This document shows, piece after piece, positions 6,848 to 10,067 of a stretch of DNA of 10,067 nt. Position 1 is the stretch's first letter. Each line of letters begins with the position of its first letter. A model generated the notes under the pieces. The model worked only from the letters and a program-made list of their open reading frames with translations, was not told where the DNA came from and did no database searches. Position numbers and translations under genes: made by a program. Where the stretch lies: NCBI GenBank assembly GCA_937899305.1, contig CALDJV010000692.1, positions 1 to 10,067 on the forward strand, read 5' to 3'. The stretch is from an uncultured Cytophagaceae bacterium. Lineage in GTDB: Bacteria; Bacteroidota; Bacteroidia; Cytophagales; Microscillaceae.

Positions 6848-8398
6848 ATGGAACAAAACAATTACAAGTTTGACATCCCTACAAATTCTAACTCTATCAT
6901 CAAAGTAATTGGTGTGGGTGGCGGTGGAAGCAATGCCGTTAACCACATGTTTGAACGAGGTATTCAAGATGTAGAGTTCATTGTTTGTAACACAGACATT
7001 CAGGCATTGGCGCTGAGTACTGTTCCTGCCAAATTACAAATTGGTACTGCCCTTACCGAAGGTTTAGGGGCTGGTGCAAATCCTGAAAGAGGACGAGAGG
7101 CTGCTCTAGAGAGCAAGGAAGAGATCAGAGACATGCTAAGCATCAATACGCGCATGTTATTTATTACTGCGGGTATGGGTGGGGGAACCGGAACCGGAGC
7201 TGCCCCTATCATTGCTGAAATTGCCCGAGAGTTGGGAGTACTGACCGTGGCAATTGTGACTGCACCATTTGCTTTTGAAGGTAAAAAGAAGCGCAAGCAT
7301 GCTGCCAATGGAATCGAGTTGCTCAAACAACATTGCGATACTGTGTTGGTCATCACCAATGATAAACTACGCGAGGTTTACGGTAACCTAAAAATGAGTG
7401 AAGCTTTTGCTCAAGCCGATAGTATATTAACTACTGCGGCCAAAGGCATTGCCGAAATTATTACTGTACCAGGATATGTGAATGTAGACTTTGAGGATGT
7501 GAAGACGGTCATGCGTGATTCTGGCGCTGCGGTGATGGGGTCTGCCAAAACCGAAGGAGAAAATCGTGCTTTACGTGCGGCTCAAGAGGCGTTGAATTCT
7601 CCATTGTTAAACAACCGCACCATCCACGGTTCACAAAAAGTATTGTTGTCTATTATGTCTGGTGAGACCTCAGAGCTCCAAATGGATGAATTGACCGACA
7701 TTACTGACTACATCCAGGATCAAATTGGAGAAGATGCCGATATGATTTTTGGTAATGGTATTGATCCTACTCTAGGTGATAGCATTAGTGTAACCATCAT
7801 TGCCACTGGTTTTACGTCTGAAGCAGGAGAGGGGCCAATTAGAAACACCCCAAAAAAAGAAATTAGTACACCGGTTACTCCTCAGGTAACTCAAACTACC
7901 CAACCAGTAACTCCAAATACCCCAAAGGAGAGAAATGTGGTATTCGACCTGAACAGCGACAGCAGTGTTCAAGATGAGGTGAAGCCCAGCGAGGAGCCAA
8001 AACCAGTAGAACCTCAACGCATTATTTTCGACTTGGATGACGAAAATGGGGACATTGATATGCCCCACGCCAAAAAAAAAGATTTGACTAATGAGGTAGC
8101 AGGAGAGGCACCTGTAGAAGAACCAACCGTTCAATCACCTCCTTTATCAGAAATAGATTTGAAGCGTCAGCATTTGATAAAACAAGCTGATGAACGCATC
8201 AATAAACTAAAAAAATTGAGTAAGAATTTTGAAAACGAAGGCCTCAAAGAGAAGATAGATGTACCAGCCTATCTACGTCGTGGAGTAAAACTCGTAGAGC
8301 GTCCTCATTCTTCCGAAAACAATATTTCTCGTTATAACCTGAGTGACGACAATGAAATATTAGGGAATAACAAATTCTTTACTGATAAAACCGATTAA
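6848..8398 (+). CDS. ftsZ: Cell division protein FtsZ
   Basis: Tubulin-like GTPase that polymerises into the Z ring at midcell. The GTPase core (about 15-325) holds GVGGGGSNAVN (22-32), NTDIQAL (48-54), the tubulin signature GGGTGTGAAP (111-120) and the synergy loop NVDFEDVKTVM (212-222; D214 and D217 complete the neighbouring subunit's active site). Length 516 is far above E. coli (383) because of a disordered Pro/Glu/Asp-rich linker (about 326-435) and an extra tail. The linker contains two similar motifs, VVFDLNSDS (364-372) and IIFDLDDEN (392-400). A charged helix (435-468) leads to the conserved C-terminal peptide DVPAYLRR (471-478), which normally binds FtsA. A further 38 residues follow, with SRYNLSDD and a final NNKFFTDKTD, a tail style I associate with Bacteroidota FtsZ. 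It has its own leader of up to 392 nt after ftsA and ends 42 nt before a strong terminator. Confidence 0.98.
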   Translation: MEQNNYKFDIPTNSNSIIKVIGVGGGGSNAVNHMFERGIQDVEFIVCNTDIQALALSTVPAKLQIGTALTEGLGAGANPERGREAALESKEEIRDMLSINTRMLFITAGMGGGTGTGAAPIIAEIARELGVLTVAIVTAPFAFEGKKKRKHAANGIELLKQHCDTVLVITNDKLREVYGNLKMSEAFAQADSILTTAAKGIAEIITVPGYVNVDFEDVKTVMRDSGAAVMGSAKTEGENRALRAAQEALNSPLLNNRTIHGSQKVLLSIMSGETSELQMDELTDITDYIQDQIGEDADMIFGNGIDPTLGDSISVTIIATGFTSEAGEGPIRNTPKKEISTPVTPQVTQTTQPVTPNTPKERNVVFDLNSDSSVQDEVKPSEEPKPVEPQRIIFDLDDENGDIDMPHAKKKDLTNEVAGEAPVEEPTVQSPPLSEIDLKRQHLIKQADERINKLKKLSKNFENEGLKEKIDVPAYLRRGVKLVERPHSSENNISRYNLSDDNEILGNNKFFTDKTD

Positions 8399-8440
8399 CC
8401 GATTGTTGGTTCCATACACCATTGCCAAATAATAAAAAAG

Positions 8441-8475
8441 ACTCACTCTTTGTACTCAAAGGGTGAGTTTTTTTT
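8441..8475 (+). terminator. Intrinsic terminator of ftsZ
   Basis: ACTCACTCTTTG (8441-8452) pairs with CAAAGGGTGAGT (8457-8468) around the tetraloop TACT. The single non-Watson-Crick pair is a U-G wobble in plus-strand RNA. A run of eight T (8468-8475) follows. A run of A precedes the stem, so weak termination in the opposite direction is possible. Confidence 0.93.
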
Positions 8476-8484
8476 ATTGCAGTC
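8476..8484. repeat. Left copy of 9-bp target-site duplication
   Basis: ATTGCAGTC here is repeated exactly at 8587-8595, directly abutting both ends of the 102-bp inverted-repeat element. This is the signature of insertion by a transposase that makes a 9-bp staggered cut. Removing the element and one copy restores a plausible uninterrupted spacer. Confidence 0.82.
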
Positions 8485-8586
8485 CATACTAATAGACATT
8501 TTTCGGTTGTGGAGACACTAACCGAGGCGGCCGCGCCGTTGGCCGTGTCCTCACGGCCAACTTAGGCTAAAATGTCTGGTAGTATG
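8485..8586. mobile_element. MITE-like 102-bp palindromic element with cloverleaf fold
   Basis: Terminal inverted repeats are 18 bp: CATACTAATAGACATTTT (8485-8502) against the complement of 8569-8586, CATACTACCAGACATTTT, with 16 of 18 identical. A perfect 9-bp direct repeat flanks both ends. The interior is GC-rich, unlike its surroundings, and consists of three abutting hairpins: 8503-8525 (9 bp, one bulged T, GAGA loop), 8526-8537 (GGCG/CGCC, containing a GCGGCCGC octamer) and 8538-8561 (10 perfect bp, TCCT loop). There is no room for a transposase, so it would be a non-autonomous element moved by a related IS elsewhere in the genome. It sits precisely between the ftsZ terminator and the next promoter. 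The parent IS family is not identified. A REP-like palindrome or structured RNA is the alternative, but the target duplication favours transposition. Confidence 0.8.
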
Positions 8587-8595
8587 ATTGCAGTC
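8587..8595. repeat. Right copy of 9-bp target-site duplication
   Basis: ATTGCAGTC matches 8476-8484 exactly and directly follows the right terminal inverted repeat. Its TTG (8588-8590) may also serve as a -33 box for the next gene, with a longer than usual 23-nt spacer to TACTTTTG. Confidence 0.82.
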
Positions 8596-8613
8596 ATTAT
8601 TTTCAAAAAAAAA

Positions 8614-8642
8614 TACTTTTGCCTACCCCTTTTTTATTTTTG
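8614..8642 (+). promoter_or_regulatory. Two tandem -7 boxes before the DUF2306 gene
   Basis: TACTTTTG (8614-8621) and TATTTTTG (8635-8642) both match the Bacteroidota -7 consensus TAnnTTTG exactly. A -33 TTG at ideal distance is missing: the nearest for the first box is 8588-8590 (23-nt spacer, in the target duplication) and for the second 8619-8621 (13 nt). Starts near 8628 or 8649 would give a leader of 30-55 nt. Confidence 0.45.
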
Positions 8643-8680
8643 AGTTGTCTAGAAGTTAAATTAGCCAATAAAATTGTTGA

Positions 8681-9340
8681 ATGATTGCTGAAAACAAAAT
8701 AAAAATATGGAGCCTTAGGACAAGCTGGATGATCATGCTGGCACTCAGTGGCATTGTGTTTTTGAATGTCACCGATTATTTTTCTTTCCAAACCGATATT
8801 GAGTTTTTGCGTTGGAAAGGAACCTTGGTAAAAGATGTCAGTTGGATGATTGCGTTTTACATGCACATTACCAGTAGTTTGGTTTGTTTGATTACCGGGC
8901 CTTTGCAATTTGTTCCACGTTGGCGTAAGCGTTACCCTATGCTACACCGCAAACTTGGAAAAGCTTACGTATTTACAATTTTATTTTTTGCCGCTCCCAG
9001 TGGCCTTTACATGGGGTTTTATGCCAATGGAGGTTTTTGGGCCAAACTTGGTTTTATAATCTTGGCTTTGTTGTGGTTTGTGACCACTTATTTGGCCATT
9101 AAAACGGCTATACAAAAAGATTTTGTGGCCCATCGCAAATGGATGGTCAGAAGTTATGCCTTGGTGTTTTCGGCGGTCACGCTGAGAGTGTATATGCCAT
9201 TACTGACCTATTTTATTGGCGAATTGGGCCTACCCACAATGGATCCCGAGTTGGCAGTAGTAGTCACGTCTTGGATCAATTGGGTTCCTAATTTAATTGT
9301 AGGGGAATTATTGTTAAAATTTACTCCTAAGAGTTTATAA
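8681..9340 (+). CDS. DUF2306-type integral membrane protein, 219 aa
   Basis: Predicted polytopic inner-membrane protein with about six hydrophobic segments (roughly 14-30, 55-76, 95-113, 121-143, 157-180 and 193-213). Conserved-looking polar residues lie at the membrane faces: the MH of helix 2 (H62), PMLHRKLGKAYV (86-97; H89, G93) and AHRKWMVRSYAL (150-161; H151, R153, R158). The HRxxG and HRxWM patterns are what I recall for DUF2306, a family without a known biochemical role. The spaced histidines would suit heme or metal binding, but that is inference. The ATG at 8681 is the first start after the tandem promoter boxes, and the N-terminal residues before helix 1 are short and basic, consistent with a cytoplasmic N-terminus. 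The next gene begins 14 nt after the stop, implying an operon. Confidence 0.78.
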   Translation: MIAENKIKIWSLRTSWMIMLALSGIVFLNVTDYFSFQTDIEFLRWKGTLVKDVSWMIAFYMHITSSLVCLITGPLQFVPRWRKRYPMLHRKLGKAYVFTILFFAAPSGLYMGFYANGGFWAKLGFIILALLWFVTTYLAIKTAIQKDFVAHRKWMVRSYALVFSAVTLRVYMPLLTYFIGELGLPTMDPELAVVVTSWINWVPNLIVGELLLKFTPKSL

Positions 9341-9354
9341 TCAAAGTAAATACT

Positions 9355-9819
9355 ATGAATTTGAAAAGAAATATCGTTTTGATGTCCGCACTTGCGGTAC
9401 TTATATTGGGTTCTACCGCGATGATTTCGCGTAGTGACGTAAATGAATCAGATAAAGTAGTACCTGAGAAAAAAATTACCTGGCAGGAAAAGGGACGTAA
9501 ACTGGTTCATAAGAAATTAACTACACCCCTGGCCAAAAAATATAAAGTAAATCTGAAACGACGTGTGATTAGTCGTTGCCCAAGTGGTTTACGCTATCGT
9601 TTGAAAGACTACACGGTAAAAAAAGGAAATTATTTTTATGGTCAGATGAAAAAGTATTCAGGTTGCTCTGGAGGCAAATTGATCTGTAAGTTTCGAGTAA
9701 ATGCTGCCCAAAATCAGGTGCAGGTATTGGATGAGAAAACCAACCAATACACCAGCCACAACCAGTGGTTATCGGCTCACGCTGGTCCGCAAAAAGTACA
9801 ACGAATGAAGCGTTACTAG
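9355..9819 (+). CDS. Small cationic exported protein, unknown family
   Basis: I do not recognise this family. Residues 1-23 form an export signal: basic MNLKR, then a hydrophobic core (IVLMSALAVLIL), and a plausible signal peptidase I site after GSTA (19-22). There is no lipobox. The mature part of about 130 residues is strongly basic (many Lys and Arg, for example KKLTTPLAKKYKVNLKRR at 53-70) with three cysteines, C75, C104 and C111; two may pair and leave one free. The middle (78-115) has an alternating, aromatic-rich pattern suggestive of a small beta domain. No enzyme motif is seen. It starts 14 nt after the DUF2306 gene and ends just before a terminator, so the two are probably co-expressed. 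A periplasmic or secreted nucleic-acid or envelope-binding role is possible but unproven. Confidence 0.72.
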   Translation: MNLKRNIVLMSALAVLILGSTAMISRSDVNESDKVVPEKKITWQEKGRKLVHKKLTTPLAKKYKVNLKRRVISRCPSGLRYRLKDYTVKKGNYFYGQMKKYSGCSGGKLICKFRVNAAQNQVQVLDEKTNQYTSHNQWLSAHAGPQKVQRMKRY

Positions 9820-9842
9820 ACACGAACGAAAACAACAACAAG

Positions 9843-9870
9843 ACCTGATGACAACCCATCAGGTTTTTTT
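9843..9870 (+). terminator. Intrinsic terminator after the exported-protein gene
   Basis: ACCTGATG (9843-9850) and CATCAGGT (9857-9864) form a perfect 8-bp stem with the 6-nt loop ACAACC, followed by seven T (9864-9870). It lies 23 nt after the stop codon and closes the DUF2306 operon. Confidence 0.9.
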
Positions 9871-9924
9871 GTTAAATTATTTTATTGTTCTGCGTTCGGC
9901 TCATTGTTGTATCTTTCTATTGTT

Positions 9925-9987
9925 GGTTCCTTCGGCTACACTCAGGACTAAAGGTTCCGCCGAAGGCTGGTGGCTAAATGGTTCCGC
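9925..9987. repeat. GGTTCC repeat cluster with 8-bp palindrome
   Basis: GGTTCC occurs at 9925, 9953 and 9980, at 28- and 27-bp spacing. The second and third copies share the longer context CTAAA(T)GGTTCCGC. CCTTCGGC (9929-9936) and GCCGAAGG (9959-9966) form a perfect inverted repeat with a 22-nt centre containing CTCAGGACTAAAG, which resembles bases 1-16 of this window. This looks like a member of a dispersed intergenic repeat family. No gene is present here. Confidence 0.5.
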
Positions 9988-9998
9988 TTTGCGCTACC

Positions 9999-10019
9999 GT
10001 GGACTGTGGACCATCGACC
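9999..10019. repeat. Short degenerate heptad repeat
   Basis: Three consecutive 7-mers, GTGGACT, GTGGACC and ATCGACC, form a decaying tandem array. It lies in the non-coding tail of the window (9871-10067), where no convincing gene was found and which continues beyond the edge. Confidence 0.4.
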
Positions 10020-10067
10020 AATGCTGTTTCCTTAATAAATCAATGTCTTATCGGTAATAATCGCCTA

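Noticed and set aside
8485..8586. Possible tRNA gene because of the cloverleaf fold
   Set aside because: The 18-bp closing stem, lack of a T-loop GTTCGAATC-like box, lack of an anticodon-sized loop and the flanking target duplication do not fit a tRNA.
9925..9987. Possible CRISPR array from GGTTCC units at about 28-bp spacing
   Set aside because: The repeated unit is only 6-14 bp, the spacers are partly related to each other, and there are no cas genes or full-length repeats.
9848..10057. Open frame of 69 codons on the plus strand in the window tail
   Set aside because: Its ATG lies inside the terminator hairpin and it runs through the repeat cluster, with no domain, no promoter and a composition that follows the repeats.

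Overview
The window reads as chromosomal DNA from a Bacteroidota bacterium, most likely a Cytophagales-type marine or soil gliding lineage. The evidence is promoters of the TTG / TAnnTTTG type, absence of clear Shine-Dalgarno sequences, an FtsZ with the long linker and C-terminal tail typical of this phylum, and lipoprotein and envelope enzymes of Bacteroidota type. The species is not identified; the assignment is inferred from protein style, not from a database search.

Layout. Bases 1-303 hold no gene, but carry the end of an intergenic palindromic repeat and a good promoter at 221-250. Next come two co-directional envelope lipoprotein genes: a glutaminyl-cyclase-like M28 zinc enzyme (304-1386) and an M23 LytM-type peptidoglycan hydrolase (1404-2330). 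An unrecognised 146-residue gene (2336-2776) lies convergent to them on the minus strand. From 2971 the division and cell-wall (dcw) block runs rightward: murC, ftsQ (overlapping murC by 47 nt), ftsA (7 nt after ftsQ), then a structured 392-nt gap and ftsZ (6848-8398), which ends at a strong intrinsic terminator. Only the 3' end of the classical dcw cluster is present: murC has no murG, ftsW or murD directly upstream.

Between the ftsZ terminator and the next promoter sits the most unusual object, a 102-bp element at 8485-8586. It has 18-bp terminal inverted repeats (16/18 matching), is flanked by a perfect 9-bp duplication ATTGCAGTC, and contains three abutting GC-rich hairpins, so the whole can fold as a cloverleaf. 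It looks like a MITE or another small non-autonomous mobile palindrome with no coding capacity. After it come a DUF2306-type six-helix membrane protein (8681-9340) and a small cationic exported protein (9355-9819), probably one operon closed by a terminator at 9843-9870. The last 200 bases are non-coding and carry repeated GGTTCC boxes, an 8-bp palindrome and a short heptad repeat. One part resembles the repeat at the very start of the window.

How the genes work together: MurC makes UDP-MurNAc-L-Ala in the cytoplasm. FtsQ, FtsA and FtsZ form the division-ring core, with FtsZ as polymer, FtsA as membrane tether and FtsQ as periplasmic scaffold. The M23 lipoprotein would trim or remodel the wall on the outside. 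The glutaminyl cyclase would cap N-terminal glutamine on exported proteins. The ftsA-ftsZ gap, with a 20-bp stem-loop followed by a candidate ftsZ promoter and palindromes, suggests that ftsZ is expressed separately from murC-ftsQ-ftsA.
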